Assembly: GCA_001464255.1 (NCBI GenBank)
Contig: LNFD01000342.1
Coordinates: 1-28,014, forward strand
Source: Actinomycetales bacterium Ga0077552
GTDB lineage: Bacteria > Actinomycetota > Actinomycetes > Actinomycetales > Microbacteriaceae
Length of the DNA stretch: 28,014 nucleotides
Direction: 5' to 3'
A model generated the notes under the pieces. The model did no database searches, had not been told where the DNA came from, and was given only the letters and a program-made list of their open reading frames with translations. Below, piece by piece: positions 15,226 through 23,200 of the stretch. A program made the translations under genes and the position numbers. Position 1 is the first letter of the stretch. The number at the start of each line of letters is the position of its first letter.

Positions 15226-16547
15226 TGGCACACGCTGCTAGCAGACCGCTCACTCGGCGAGCACCCCGGCGATTGGCCGCCGTGCTGCTCGCCGGACTCG
15301 TCAGCGCTCTCACCCTGTCGATCGCCGCCCCGGCCGCGGCCGACGAGGTCGGGCTCGACGAGTACGACTTCAAGATCAGCGGTCTCGTCGAGCTCGCCGA
15401 CGAACCCCTCTCCGAGGTGCTGCTCGTCGTGGAGGGCGGCGGCTTCCGCGTGGAGGTCGAGAGCGGGGAGGACGGCCGCTGGGCGGTCGGGGTGCCCGAG
15501 CGGGGCGAGTTCACCGTCACGCTCGACGAGAACACGCTGCCCGAGGGCATCGCCGTGATCGACCCCGAGCTCGAGCAGCCCAACGTGCGCACCATCACGG
15601 TCGGGCAGTCGGGCAGCGCCGTCGCGAACTTCTTCATCGGCCAGGGCGAGCGCAACACGACGAGCCTCTTCGACCAGGTCGTCGAACGCATCTTCAACGG
15701 CCTCAACTTCGGCCTGCTGCTCGCGCTCGCCGCCATCGGCCTCTCGCTCGTCTTCGGCACGACGGGCCTCAGCAACTTCGCCCACGCCGAGCTCGTGACG
15801 TTCGGCGGCCTCATGACCCTGCTGTTCGGCGTCGTGCTCGGCATGCCGATCTGGCTCGCCATCCCCATCGCGCTGATCCTGAGCGCGGGGCTGGGCTACG
15901 TCAACGATGCGGCCCTCTGGAAGCCGCTGCGCCGCCGCGGCGTGGGCCTCATCCCCATGATGATCGTCTCGATCGGCCTCTCGCTCGCCGTGCGCTACCT
16001 CTTCCAGCTCTTCGTCGGCGGCGACACGCAGCAGCTGCCGGGCGCGACCGACACCTCGCTCTCGATCGGCGTCTTCGGCCTGTCGTGGACGGACGTCGCG
16101 AGCATGGCCGTGAGCATCATCGTTCTGCTCGGCGTCGGCTACTTCCTGCTGCGCACGCGCATCGGCAAGGCCACCCGCGCGGTCTCCGACAACCCGGCGC
16201 TCGCCGCGGCGAGCGGCATCGACGTCGACCGCGTCATCCGCATCGTGTGGGTCATGGCGGGCGCGCTCGCGGGCCTCTCGGGCATCCTGTGGGCGTACTT
16301 CCGCCCGGGCGTGAGCTGGGACATGGGCTTCCAGATCCTGCTACTCACCTTCGCGGCCGTCACCCTCGGGGGCCTCGGCACGGCGTTCGGCGCCCTCGTC
16401 GGCGCCCTCATCGTGGGCCTGCTCGTCGAGCTCTCGACGCTCATCATCCCCTCCGACATGAAGTACGTCGGGGCGCTGGTGATCCTCATCCTGGTGCTGC
16501 TCGTGCGGCCCCAGGGCATCCTCGGACGCAAAGAACGAATCGGCTAG
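15225..16547 (+). CDS. livH: Branched-chain amino-acid ABC permease LivH with fused extracytoplasmic domain
   Basis: 440 residues from a GTG behind TGGAGG. Residues 1-39 are a signal peptide or signal anchor (basic RRAPRR, hydrophobic LAAVLLAGLVSALTLSIA, then APAAA). Residues ~41-140 look like a beta-sandwich of the carboxypeptidase-regulatory-like type (GEDGRWAVGVPERGEFTV). From ~152 comes a standard LivH permease: NGLNFGLLLALAAIGLSLVFG, then GLSNFAHAEL (181-190), repeated membrane helices, and RVIRIVWVMAGALAGLSGILW. Bacterial LivH proteins usually have ~290-310 residues, so the first ~150 are extra. An in-frame ATG at 15096 would add 43 residues ahead of the signal peptide and is rejected. 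livM follows after 9 nt. Confidence 0.88.
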   Translation: MAHAASRPLTRRAPRRLAAVLLAGLVSALTLSIAAPAAADEVGLDEYDFKISGLVELADEPLSEVLLVVEGGGFRVEVESGEDGRWAVGVPERGEFTVTLDENTLPEGIAVIDPELEQPNVRTITVGQSGSAVANFFIGQGERNTTSLFDQVVERIFNGLNFGLLLALAAIGLSLVFGTTGLSNFAHAELVTFGGLMTLLFGVVLGMPIWLAIPIALILSAGLGYVNDAALWKPLRRRGVGLIPMMIVSIGLSLAVRYLFQLFVGGDTQQLPGATDTSLSIGVFGLSWTDVASMAVSIIVLLGVGYFLLRTRIGKATRAVSDNPALAAASGIDVDRVIRIVWVMAGALAGLSGILWAYFRPGVSWDMGFQILLLTFAAVTLGGLGTAFGALVGALIVGLLVELSTLIIPSDMKYVGALVILILVLLVRPQGILGRKERIG

Positions 16548-16556
16548 GGGCTGACC

Positions 16557-17540
16557 ATGATCGACTGGATCCTTCTCTTCTCCAACGCCGCGCAGGAGAT
16601 CATCTCTCCTACGACGGCCGCCTACGCGCTCGCGGCCGTCGGCCTCGCGATCCACTTCGGGTTCACGGGCCTGCTGAACTTCGGCCAGGCCGGCTTCATG
16701 ATGCTCGGCGCCTACGGATTCGCGATCGCGACGCTCACCTTCGGGTGGCCCGTGTGGGCCGCGATCCTGACGGGCGTCGTGGCGTCGATCGTGTTCGCGC
16801 TCATCCTGGGCATCCCGACCCTGCGGCTGCGGGCCGACTACCTCGCGATCGTGACGATCGCGGCGGCCGAGATCGTTCGTCTGCTGTTCACGACGAACAC
16901 CTTCGAGCCCATCACCGGTTCGGCCAACGGCCTGCAGGGGTACAAGGGCGGCTTCGAGGCCCTCAACCCCATCCCCCCGGGCACCTACGGCTTCGGCCCG
17001 TGGGTCTACAACGAGTACGACTGGTGGGTGCGCATCTTCGGCTGGGGCCTCGTCGCCATCGCGGCCTTCATCACGTGGCGCCTGTTCAAGAGCCCGTGGG
17101 GCCGCGTCATCAAGGGCATCCGCGAAGACGAGGATGCCGTGCGCGCGCTCGGCAAGAACGTCTACTTCTACAAGATGCAGTCGCTGGTCATCGGCGGCGT
17201 CTTCGGCGCCCTCGCCGGCATGATCTTCATCCTGCCCCGATCAGTCGTCCCCTCGAACTACCAGACCTCGCTCACGTTCTTCATCTACGCGATCCTGCTG
17301 CTCGGCGGCGCGGCCACGGTCTTCGGCCCCATCATCGGCTCGGTCATCTTCTGGGTGCTGCTGTCGTTCTTCTCGGGCTTCATCGCGCGGGCCGTCGAGG
17401 TCGGCTGGCTGCCGTTCCTGTCGAACGTCCAGGCTGGTCAGCTTCGCTTCATCCTCGTGGGGGTCGCGATCATGCTGATCGTCATCTATCGACCACAAGG
17501 AATCTTCGGCAACAAGAAGGAGCTGGCCTTTGTCAAGTAG
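16557..17540 (+). CDS. livM: Branched-chain amino-acid ABC permease LivM
   Basis: A 327-residue polytopic inner-membrane permease that pairs with LivH to form the translocation channel. The typical LivM region FGFTGLLNFGQAGFMMLGAY is near residues 34-53, followed by TLRLRADYLAIVTIAAAEI. The coupling-helix segment SPWGRVIKGIREDEDAVRALG lies in the cytoplasmic loop around 181-201. The C-terminal YRPQGIFG is also typical. The ATG lies 9 nt after livH. The last 11 nt overlap the TTG start of livG. Gene order H-M-G-F is the standard liv arrangement. Confidence 0.93.
   Translation: MIDWILLFSNAAQEIISPTTAAYALAAVGLAIHFGFTGLLNFGQAGFMMLGAYGFAIATLTFGWPVWAAILTGVVASIVFALILGIPTLRLRADYLAIVTIAAAEIVRLLFTTNTFEPITGSANGLQGYKGGFEALNPIPPGTYGFGPWVYNEYDWWVRIFGWGLVAIAAFITWRLFKSPWGRVIKGIREDEDAVRALGKNVYFYKMQSLVIGGVFGALAGMIFILPRSVVPSNYQTSLTFFIYAILLLGGAATVFGPIIGSVIFWVLLSFFSGFIARAVEVGWLPFLSNVQAGQLRFILVGVAIMLIVIYRPQGIFGNKKELAFVK
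17517..17522 (+). promoter_or_regulatory. Shine-Dalgarno fixing the TTG start of livG
   Basis: AAGGAG ends 7 nt before TTG 17530. The next in-frame ATG lies well inside the ATPase domain, so TTG is the start. The same 12-nt string (AAGGAGCTGGCC) precedes the livF start. Confidence 0.75.
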
Positions 17541-18459
17541 CGCCGGCGCCCAGGGCGCCCCCATCAAGTCGACCGGCCTGCACATCGGCGAGCCGGCCCC
17601 GGGCGTGAAGAAGGTCGACCCGATCATCGTGGCCGACAACATCACGCGCACCTTCGGCGGACTCACGGCCGTGCAGGTCGAGCACCTCGAGATCCCCCGC
17701 GGCGCGATCACGGCCCTCATCGGCCCGAACGGCGCCGGCAAGACGACGCTCTTCAACCTGCTGACAGGCTTCGACAAGCCCGACACGGGCGAGTGGACGT
17801 TCGACGGCCAGGGCATCTCGGGCATCCCCGCGTTCAAGGTCGCCCGCAAGGGCCAGGTGCGCACCTTCCAGCTGACGAAGGCCCTGGGCCTGCTCACCGT
17901 GCTCGACAACATGAAGCTCGGCGCCAAGGGACAGAGCGGCGAGAGCCTCGCCCGCGCGCTCTTCCCGTGGTTCTGGCGCAAGGAGGAGGCGGAGATCGAG
18001 GCGCGCGCGATCGACCTGCTCACGCGCTTCAAGCTCGACGCCAAGAAAGACGACTACGCGGCCAGCCTCTCGGGCGGCCAGCGCAAGCTGCTCGAGATGG
18101 CGCGGGCCCTCATGAGCCAGCCGACGCTCGTCATGCTCGACGAGCCCATGGCGGGCGTCAACCCGGCGCTCACGCAGTCGCTGCTCGACCACATCCTCAA
18201 CCTCAAGACCGAGGGCATGACCGTGCTCTTCGTCGAGCACGACATGCACATGGTGCGCCACATCGCCGACTGGGTCATCGTGATGGCCGAGGGCCGCGTG
18301 GTCGCCGAGGGCGACCCGCACGAGGTCATGGCGAACCCGGCGGTGATCGACGCCTACCTCGGCTCGCACCACGACGAAGACCTCGGTGACCTCGACACCG
18401 GGGCGATGACCGCGATCAAGGAGCTGGCCGATGACGACGCCGACGAAGACAAGCGCTGA
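17530..18459 (+). CDS. livG: Branched-chain amino-acid ABC ATPase LivG
   Basis: A 309-residue cytoplasmic ATPase. Motifs: Walker A GPNGAGKTT (65-73), the Q-loop region GQVRTFQLTKAL (108-119), signature LSGGQ (180-184), Walker B LVMLDEP (200-206) and switch His237 in VEHDMH. The insert ALFPWFWRKEEAEIEARA (143-160) and the segment MAGVNPALTQ mark the LivG subfamily. About 30 residues before the ATPase and an acidic tail (281-309, rich in Asp/Glu) are longer than in E. coli LivG. It starts with TTG, overlapping livM by 11 nt, and overlaps livF by 29 nt, indicating tight translational coupling. Confidence 0.93.
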   Translation: MSSSAGAQGAPIKSTGLHIGEPAPGVKKVDPIIVADNITRTFGGLTAVQVEHLEIPRGAITALIGPNGAGKTTLFNLLTGFDKPDTGEWTFDGQGISGIPAFKVARKGQVRTFQLTKALGLLTVLDNMKLGAKGQSGESLARALFPWFWRKEEAEIEARAIDLLTRFKLDAKKDDYAASLSGGQRKLLEMARALMSQPTLVMLDEPMAGVNPALTQSLLDHILNLKTEGMTVLFVEHDMHMVRHIADWVIVMAEGRVVAEGDPHEVMANPAVIDAYLGSHHDEDLGDLDTGAMTAIKELADDDADEDKR

Positions 18460-19198
18460 GACCGTGACCGAGACCCGCCGCACGGTCGTTCACGTCGACA
18501 AGGTGACCGCCGGATACCTCCCCGGCATCAACATCCTCAACGAGTGCTCGCTCACCGCGCTCGACGGCGAGCTCATCGGCATCATCGGGCCGAACGGCGC
18601 CGGCAAGTCAACGCTGCTCAAGGCGATCTTCGGGCTCGTGAAGGTGCGCGAGGGCTCGATCTCGCTCTACGGCGACGACATCACCAACCTCAAGGCCAAC
18701 AAGCTCGTGGCCAAGGGCGTGGGCTTCGTGCCGCAGACGAACAACGTCTTCCCGACCCTCACCATCCAGGAGAACCTCGAGATGGGGCTCTTCCAGAAGC
18801 CGAAGGAGCTCGACCACCGCCTCGCGTTCGTGGTCTCGATCTTCCCCGAGCTGGCGAAGCGCCTCGGGCAGCGCGCGGGCTCGCTCTCGGGCGGTGAGCG
18901 CCAGATGGTCGCCATGAGCCGCGCGCTCATGATGAGCCCTGAGGTGATCCTGCTCGACGAGCCGAGCGCGGGCCTCTCGCCCGTGCGGCAGGACGAAGCG
19001 TTCCTGCGCGTCAAGGAGATCAACAAGGCGGGCGTGACGACGATCATGGTCGAGCAGAACGCGCGCCGCTGCCTGCAGATCTGCGACCGCGGCTACGTGC
19101 TCGACCAGGGCACCGACGCCTACACGGGCACGGGCCGCGAGCTGCTCAACGACCCCAAGGTCATCGGGCTGTACCTCGGCACCCTCGGGCAGGAGTAA
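18431..19198 (+). CDS. livF: Branched-chain amino-acid ABC ATPase LivF
   Basis: A 255-residue ATPase, the second nucleotide-binding subunit. Walker A GPNGAGKST is at 53-61, the Q-loop at VGFVPQTNN (97-105), signature LSGGE at 152-156, and Walker B VILLDEP at 172-178. The H-loop position reads MVEQNARR (206-213), where Gln replaces the switch histidine, as is normal for LivF. The ATG lies within the last 29 nt of livG, 7 nt after AAGGAG. It is the last gene of the plus-strand operon and is followed by a strong terminator. Confidence 0.93.
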   Translation: MTTPTKTSAETVTETRRTVVHVDKVTAGYLPGINILNECSLTALDGELIGIIGPNGAGKSTLLKAIFGLVKVREGSISLYGDDITNLKANKLVAKGVGFVPQTNNVFPTLTIQENLEMGLFQKPKELDHRLAFVVSIFPELAKRLGQRAGSLSGGERQMVAMSRALMMSPEVILLDEPSAGLSPVRQDEAFLRVKEINKAGVTTIMVEQNARRCLQICDRGYVLDQGTDAYTGTGRELLNDPKVIGLYLGTLGQE

Positions 19199-19330
19199 GG
19201 CCCGCAGAACGCCGCACAGGGCCTCGCAGAGCGTTGTCGCTCGGCGGGGCCCTCGTCGTCGAGGCCGTCGATCGTCATCGGCGCGGCCGTCGTCGGTGCG
19301 GGATGCCCGGCGCGGCCCCCGCGCACGAAG

Positions 19331-19360
19331 AAGGGCCCCGACTGAGGTCGGGGCCCTTCC
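19331..19360. terminator. Bidirectional terminator between livF and livK
   Basis: A perfect 12-bp stem AAGGGCCCCGAC (19331-19342) / GTCGGGGCCCTT (19347-19358) closes a TGAG loop. It serves livF on the plus strand and livK on the minus strand (tail CTTCTTCGT). The rest of 19199-19378 holds only smaller GC-rich inverted repeats and no gene. Confidence 0.85.
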
Positions 19361-19378
19361 CAGTCGCGCTAGCCGGAG

Positions 19379-20638
19379 CTAGTTGATGCGGCTGAAGGTG
19401 TTGTCGGCACCGTACTGGAAGATGCCGATCGTCGCCTCGGTCGGGTCGCCGTTCTCGTCGAACGTGATCGGACCCGAAGCGCCGTCGTAGTCGACCACGC
19501 CGCCGTCGAGGATGATCTGCGCGGCCGACGCGAAGTCGGTCGCCTTCTCACCGTCGCCGGAACCGCCCGAGACCTCCTGCAGCTTCGCCGCGATGTCGAC
19601 ACCCTCGGTCGAGCCGGCCGCGAGAGCGGCGAGCGCGAGCAGGATGACGGCGTCGTACGACTCGGCCGCGTAGCTGAACTCGGTGAGGTCGGGGTCGACC
19701 TCGAGCAGGCGGTCCTGGAAGTTGCCGAGCGACGCGATGTCGAGACCCGGGAGGGTGCCCTTGGCGCCCTCGATCAGGCCCGGCTCGAAGTCGGCGCTGT
19801 AGTCGGCGAGGTTACCGTCGACGAAGTACAGCTGGCTTCCGGGGTAGCCCGCACCCACGAGGGCGGGGACGACGACCTTGGCCTGGTCGAACGTGATGAC
19901 GGCGATCGCGTCGGGAGCGGCTGCGGTCAGCGCGGAGACCTGAGCGTCGAAGCTCGTGTCACCCTCGTTGAACAGCTCCTCGGCGACGACCTCGCCACCG
20001 GCCGCCTCGAACGTCGCGGCCAGCGCGCCGGCGAGGCCGGTGCCGTAGGCGTCGTTCAGGACGAGCATGCCGAGCGTGGCAGCGCCCTCCTCGGCGATCA
20101 GGTTGCCGAGCACCTCGCCCTGGAGCAGGTCGCTCGGGGCGTTGCGCCAGTAGAGGCCGTTGTCGTCGTAGTTCGTGAAGTCGGGCGAGGTGTTCGCCGG
20201 CGAGAACTGCACGACGCCCGCCGCGGTGATCTGGTCGATCACCGTGAACGAGACGCCCGACGAGGCCGCGCCGACGATGGCCGAGACATCCTGCGAGAGG
20301 AGGTCGGTCACCGAGACGGTGGCGGTGTCGGTCGTGGTGTCGCCCGAGTCGCGGTAGATGGCCTCGACCGTGATGCCGAGGTCGGCCTCGTTGATCTCCT
20401 GGACGGCGAGAGCAACACCCGCCTCCTCGGGCGGGCCGAGGAAGGCCAGCGCGCCGGACTGCGGCAGGATGGTGCCGATCTTGAGGGTCAGCTGCTCGGT
20501 GGGTGCGGCGGGCTCTTCGGTCTCAGCCGGTGCGCAGCCACTCAGAACGAGTGCGCTGGCGCCCACGACGGCAATGCCGCCGAGGATCGACTTGAGAGAA
20601 CGAGAGCGGCGGCCGGTAGCCGTGGTGAAAACGCCCAT
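19379..20638 (-). CDS. livK: Branched-chain amino-acid type ABC substrate-binding lipoprotein LivK
   Basis: A 419-residue periplasmic-binding-protein fold (type I, leucine/isoleucine/valine class). The lipobox LVLSGC puts the lipid-attached Cys at 35, after a basic and hydrophobic signal. Mature features include GTILPQSGALAFLGPP, IVGAASSGVSFTVIDQ, SPANTSPDFTN and SYAAESYDAVILLALAAL. The start ATG at 20638 follows AAGGAGCAAC; an earlier in-frame start at 20680 adds 14 residues before the signal and is rejected. It is convergent to livHMGF, so it is transcribed separately from the channel it presumably feeds. Two palindromic sites lie upstream. Ligand specificity is not readable. Confidence 0.9.
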   Translation of the reverse strand: MGVFTTATGRRSRSLKSILGGIAVVGASALVLSGCAPAETEEPAAPTEQLTLKIGTILPQSGALAFLGPPEEAGVALAVQEINEADLGITVEAIYRDSGDTTTDTATVSVTDLLSQDVSAIVGAASSGVSFTVIDQITAAGVVQFSPANTSPDFTNYDDNGLYWRNAPSDLLQGEVLGNLIAEEGAATLGMLVLNDAYGTGLAGALAATFEAAGGEVVAEELFNEGDTSFDAQVSALTAAAPDAIAVITFDQAKVVVPALVGAGYPGSQLYFVDGNLADYSADFEPGLIEGAKGTLPGLDIASLGNFQDRLLEVDPDLTEFSYAAESYDAVILLALAALAAGSTEGVDIAAKLQEVSGGSGDGEKATDFASAAQIILDGGVVDYDGASGPITFDENGDPTEATIGIFQYGADNTFSRIN

Positions 20639-20697
20639 GTTGCTCCTTGGGTTTCGAATGTGTTCAGGATGCGGAACCACGAAGGTGGTCGCTTAGT

Positions 20698-20709
20698 CAC
20701 CGTACGGTG
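20698..20709. promoter_or_regulatory. 12-bp perfect palindrome upstream of livK
   Basis: CACCGTACGGTG is self-complementary and is flanked by partial GTCAC/GTGAC symmetry (20696-20700 and 20714-20718). It lies 60 bp before the livK start and is a candidate operator for an unknown regulator. Confidence 0.4.
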
Positions 20710-20736
20710 CCCAGTGACCATTCACAACACATTCGG

Positions 20737-20752
20737 GTTACATCCCTGTAAC
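20737..20752. promoter_or_regulatory. GlnR-like inverted repeat upstream of livK
   Basis: GTTACATCCCTGTAAC is an inverted repeat GTTACA-N4-TGTAAC. It also fits the actinobacterial GlnR half-site pattern GTNAC-N6-GNAAC. Nitrogen control of an amino-acid importer would be sensible, but this match is by eye. Confidence 0.35.
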
Positions 20753-20831
20753 ACCATGAAGCGCGCTCGCCGTCGGGCGTTGTCGACGAAATCTATCGTT
20801 TCGGTGGCGCGGCGACGACGGATTCCGCAGG

Positions 20832-22091
20832 TCAGCGCGCGGCGATCGGGAGCGTTCCGACGAGCTCCGGACGGTTCTCGGCCGTGTACCGGTACAGCCC
20901 CAGCTCGCCCTCCACGACGTCGCCCGCCGCGTCGAGCGTGAGCGGGCCGGAGAGCCCGTCGTAGTCGATCGCGGGCTCGGTCTCGAGCACCTCGATGCAC
21001 TCGCCGAAGCTCGCGCAGGGCACCCCCTGCGACGCCGCGGAGGCCAGCTGCGCCGCGATCGAGGCGCCGCCGTCGTCGTCGGCGAGCACGGCCGCGAGCG
21101 CGGCGAGCACGACCGCGTCGTAGGTCTCGGGGGCGAAGCGGAAGCTGATGAGCGCCGGGTCCGACTGCCGCAGCCGGGTCGCGAGCTCCTCGCTCACGGC
21201 CGCCCCCTCGAGCACCCCGTTGGCCCCCTCGAGCAGCCCCGCCTCGACCGTGGCCGAGTAGTCGGCGAGGTTCTGGGCCGTGAGCCACAGCCGCTCGCCC
21301 TCGATGCCCCGGTCGGCGAGCGCCGCGATCACGGCCTGGTTCTGCGCGGCGAGCGGGGTGCCGGTGGCGAGGATGACCGCCTCGGGCTCGCCGCCCGAGA
21401 CGCTGAAGGCCAGGCGGTCGACGTTGGTCGCGGCATCCAGCTGCTCGATGCTCTGCAGCCGCACACCCTCCTCCTCGGCGGCGGCGCGCACGGCCAGCTC
21501 GACCGCGAATCCGAGCGCATCGCCCGTCGTGACGAGCGCGACCGACTCCGCGCCCTCCGCGGCGAGGGCGCGCACGATCGCGGCGGCCTGCGCGTCGTAG
21601 GCCGGGATGGTGCGCACGAGCATGCTCGGCCCTTCCGCCTCGCGGGCGATGGGGTACGTCGCAGCGGGCGAGATGACGACGACCCCCGCGTCGGCGGCGA
21701 GCGGCAGTAACCGCTCGGCGAGCGCCGAGGTCGCCGGGCCGATGACGACGTCGATGCCGCGGTCGACGAGCTCGGCGAACGCCGCCTCGAGCTTCTGCTC
21801 GGAGGCGTCGCCCGAATCGCGCGCGAGCACCTCGACCGGCTCGCCCAGCACTCCCCCGGCGGCGTTGATGTCGCGCACGGCGATCTCGACGGCCGCGACC
21901 ATGCCGGGGCCGATGTAGGCGACGTCGCCGCTCATCGGGAAGAGCGTGCCGAGGCGCAGCACCCCGTCGCCCGTCGGCGCGACCGTCGCGGTCGGCGTGG
22001 GGGTCGGGGTCGGCAGCGGAGCGGGAGCGGTGCACCCGACCAGCGCCACCGAGAGGGCTGCGGCCATCGCCGTGAGGGCGGATCGCGTCAT
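20832..22091 (-). CDS. Second ABC substrate-binding lipoprotein (LivK paralogue)
   Basis: 419 residues. Lipobox ALVGC with Cys20, then a Pro/Thr-rich linker (APLPTPTPTPTATVAPT) and a type I binding-protein fold (RLGTLFPMSGDVAYIGPG, VIGPATSALAERL, SPAATYPIA, FAPETYDAVVLAALAA). It is a clear paralogue of livK: NLADYSATVEAGLLEGANG matches NLADYSADFEPGLIEGAKG, and both end with a DYDG-SGP segment. Unique here is a CASFGEC pair near residue 365 that could form a disulfide. No second permease set is nearby, so it either shares LivHMGF or acts as a sensor. It is divergent by 65 nt from the kinase/phospho-lyase pair. SD GAAGGAG precedes the ATG. Confidence 0.88.
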   Translation of the reverse strand: MTRSALTAMAAALSVALVGCTAPAPLPTPTPTPTATVAPTGDGVLRLGTLFPMSGDVAYIGPGMVAAVEIAVRDINAAGGVLGEPVEVLARDSGDASEQKLEAAFAELVDRGIDVVIGPATSALAERLLPLAADAGVVVISPAATYPIAREAEGPSMLVRTIPAYDAQAAAIVRALAAEGAESVALVTTGDALGFAVELAVRAAAEEEGVRLQSIEQLDAATNVDRLAFSVSGGEPEAVILATGTPLAAQNQAVIAALADRGIEGERLWLTAQNLADYSATVEAGLLEGANGVLEGAAVSEELATRLRQSDPALISFRFAPETYDAVVLAALAAVLADDDGGASIAAQLASAASQGVPCASFGECIEVLETEPAIDYDGLSGPLTLDAAGDVVEGELGLYRYTAENRPELVGTLPIAAR

Positions 22092-22144
22092 GACGGCGCT
22101 CCTTCGTGAGACCAGGGGATACGGGAACCCTACTCGTGCGCGCC

Positions 22145-22150
22145 TAGGCT
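22145..22150 (+). promoter_or_regulatory. -10 hexamer giving a leaderless kinase transcript
   Basis: TAGGCT is followed by exactly 6 nt and the GTG at 22157. No Shine-Dalgarno precedes this start. The same layout occurs before guaB3. Confidence 0.5.
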
Positions 22151-22156
22151 GGCCTC

Positions 22157-23200
22157 GTGCCCGCGCCGTCGCCCCCGCACCTCACCGCGCCGTTCACGGC
22201 GGTGACCGCCGCGCATGCGCAGCAGCTGCTCGAGCGGCTGTACGGCCTCGAGATCCGGGCGCTGCGGCGGCTTCCCACCGAGCGCGACGACACGTTCCGC
22301 GTACACACTGCCGACGCCACGCTCGTCGCGAAGCTCGCGCACCCGCTCGACGACCCGCGCGTGCTGGGCGAGCAGCTCTCCGTGCTGGAGGGGCTCGCGC
22401 GCGCGCATCCCGACCTTCCCGTGCAGCGGGTCGTGCCCGCGCGCGACGGCGCGTTCCTGACGGCCGTGCGCGATGCGGACGATCGCCCGCGCCGCCTGCG
22501 CGTGCTCACCTACCTCGATGGCGAACCCTTCGGCGCTGCGCCCCGATCGCTCGCCATGCTGCGCGAGCTCGGCGCCCTGCACGCGCGCCTGGCCGCCGCG
22601 GTCGCGACGATCAGCGACACCGCCCAGCCGGCCCTGCAGGGCGCTCCGACCCCGTGGAACCTGCTCGACATCGAGCACTACGCGCCCCTCCTCGAGCGGG
22701 TGGCCGACGACGGACTGCGCCGCGCCGCCGGTCGCGTCGTCGATCGGGCGCGGGATGCCGTGCTCCCCCGCGCCCGCGCCCTGCCCGCACTGCTCGCGCA
22801 CAACGACCTGCACGGCGACAACGTGCTCGTGCGCGCCGAGCCCTTCGCCATCACGGGCGTGCTCGACTTCGGCGACATGACCCGCACCCCGCGCGTCGCC
22901 GACCTCGCCGTCGCCGCCTCGTACGCCCGCGGCCGGGTCGACGGCGCTGGCGAGCCGTGGAGCGCCGCGCGCGCCTACGTCGCAGGCTTCGAGGCCGCGC
23001 AGCCGCTCACCGAGGAGGAGCACGCGCTGCTGCCCGAGCTCGTGCTGCTGCGCCTGGCCCAGCGCGGCATCCTGAACTCGGCCATCGCCGCGGCGAACAC
23101 CGCCGCCGCGGACTACGCGAGCCGCAACCTGCGCGCGATCGAGCGCGACCTGCGCGAGCTCGGAGCGAGCATCCCGAACCGGATCGGAGCCCCCGCATGA
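22157..23200 (+). CDS. APH-family kinase, hydroxylysine-kinase-like
   Basis: 347 residues of the aminoglycoside phosphotransferase/choline kinase fold. Conserved positions: the ATP lysine region DATLVAKLAHP (53-63), the catalytic loop LLAHNDLHGDNVLV (213-226, Asp at HNDLHGDN), and the metal-binding VLDFGDM (235-241). The C-terminus (PELVLLRLAQRGILNSAIA) resembles the AGPHD1/hydroxylysine kinase branch. Its stop overlaps the start of the PLP enzyme by ATGA. In other bacteria the two activities are found fused in one chain, which is why I read this kinase as phosphorylating a hydroxyl of an amino alcohol or hydroxy amino acid for the next enzyme. The exact substrate is unknown. The GTG start is supported by the leaderless promoter. 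Confidence 0.8.
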   Translation: MPAPSPPHLTAPFTAVTAAHAQQLLERLYGLEIRALRRLPTERDDTFRVHTADATLVAKLAHPLDDPRVLGEQLSVLEGLARAHPDLPVQRVVPARDGAFLTAVRDADDRPRRLRVLTYLDGEPFGAAPRSLAMLRELGALHARLAAAVATISDTAQPALQGAPTPWNLLDIEHYAPLLERVADDGLRRAAGRVVDRARDAVLPRARALPALLAHNDLHGDNVLVRAEPFAITGVLDFGDMTRTPRVADLAVAASYARGRVDGAGEPWSAARAYVAGFEAAQPLTEEEHALLPELVLLRLAQRGILNSAIAAANTAAADYASRNLRAIERDLRELGASIPNRIGAPA

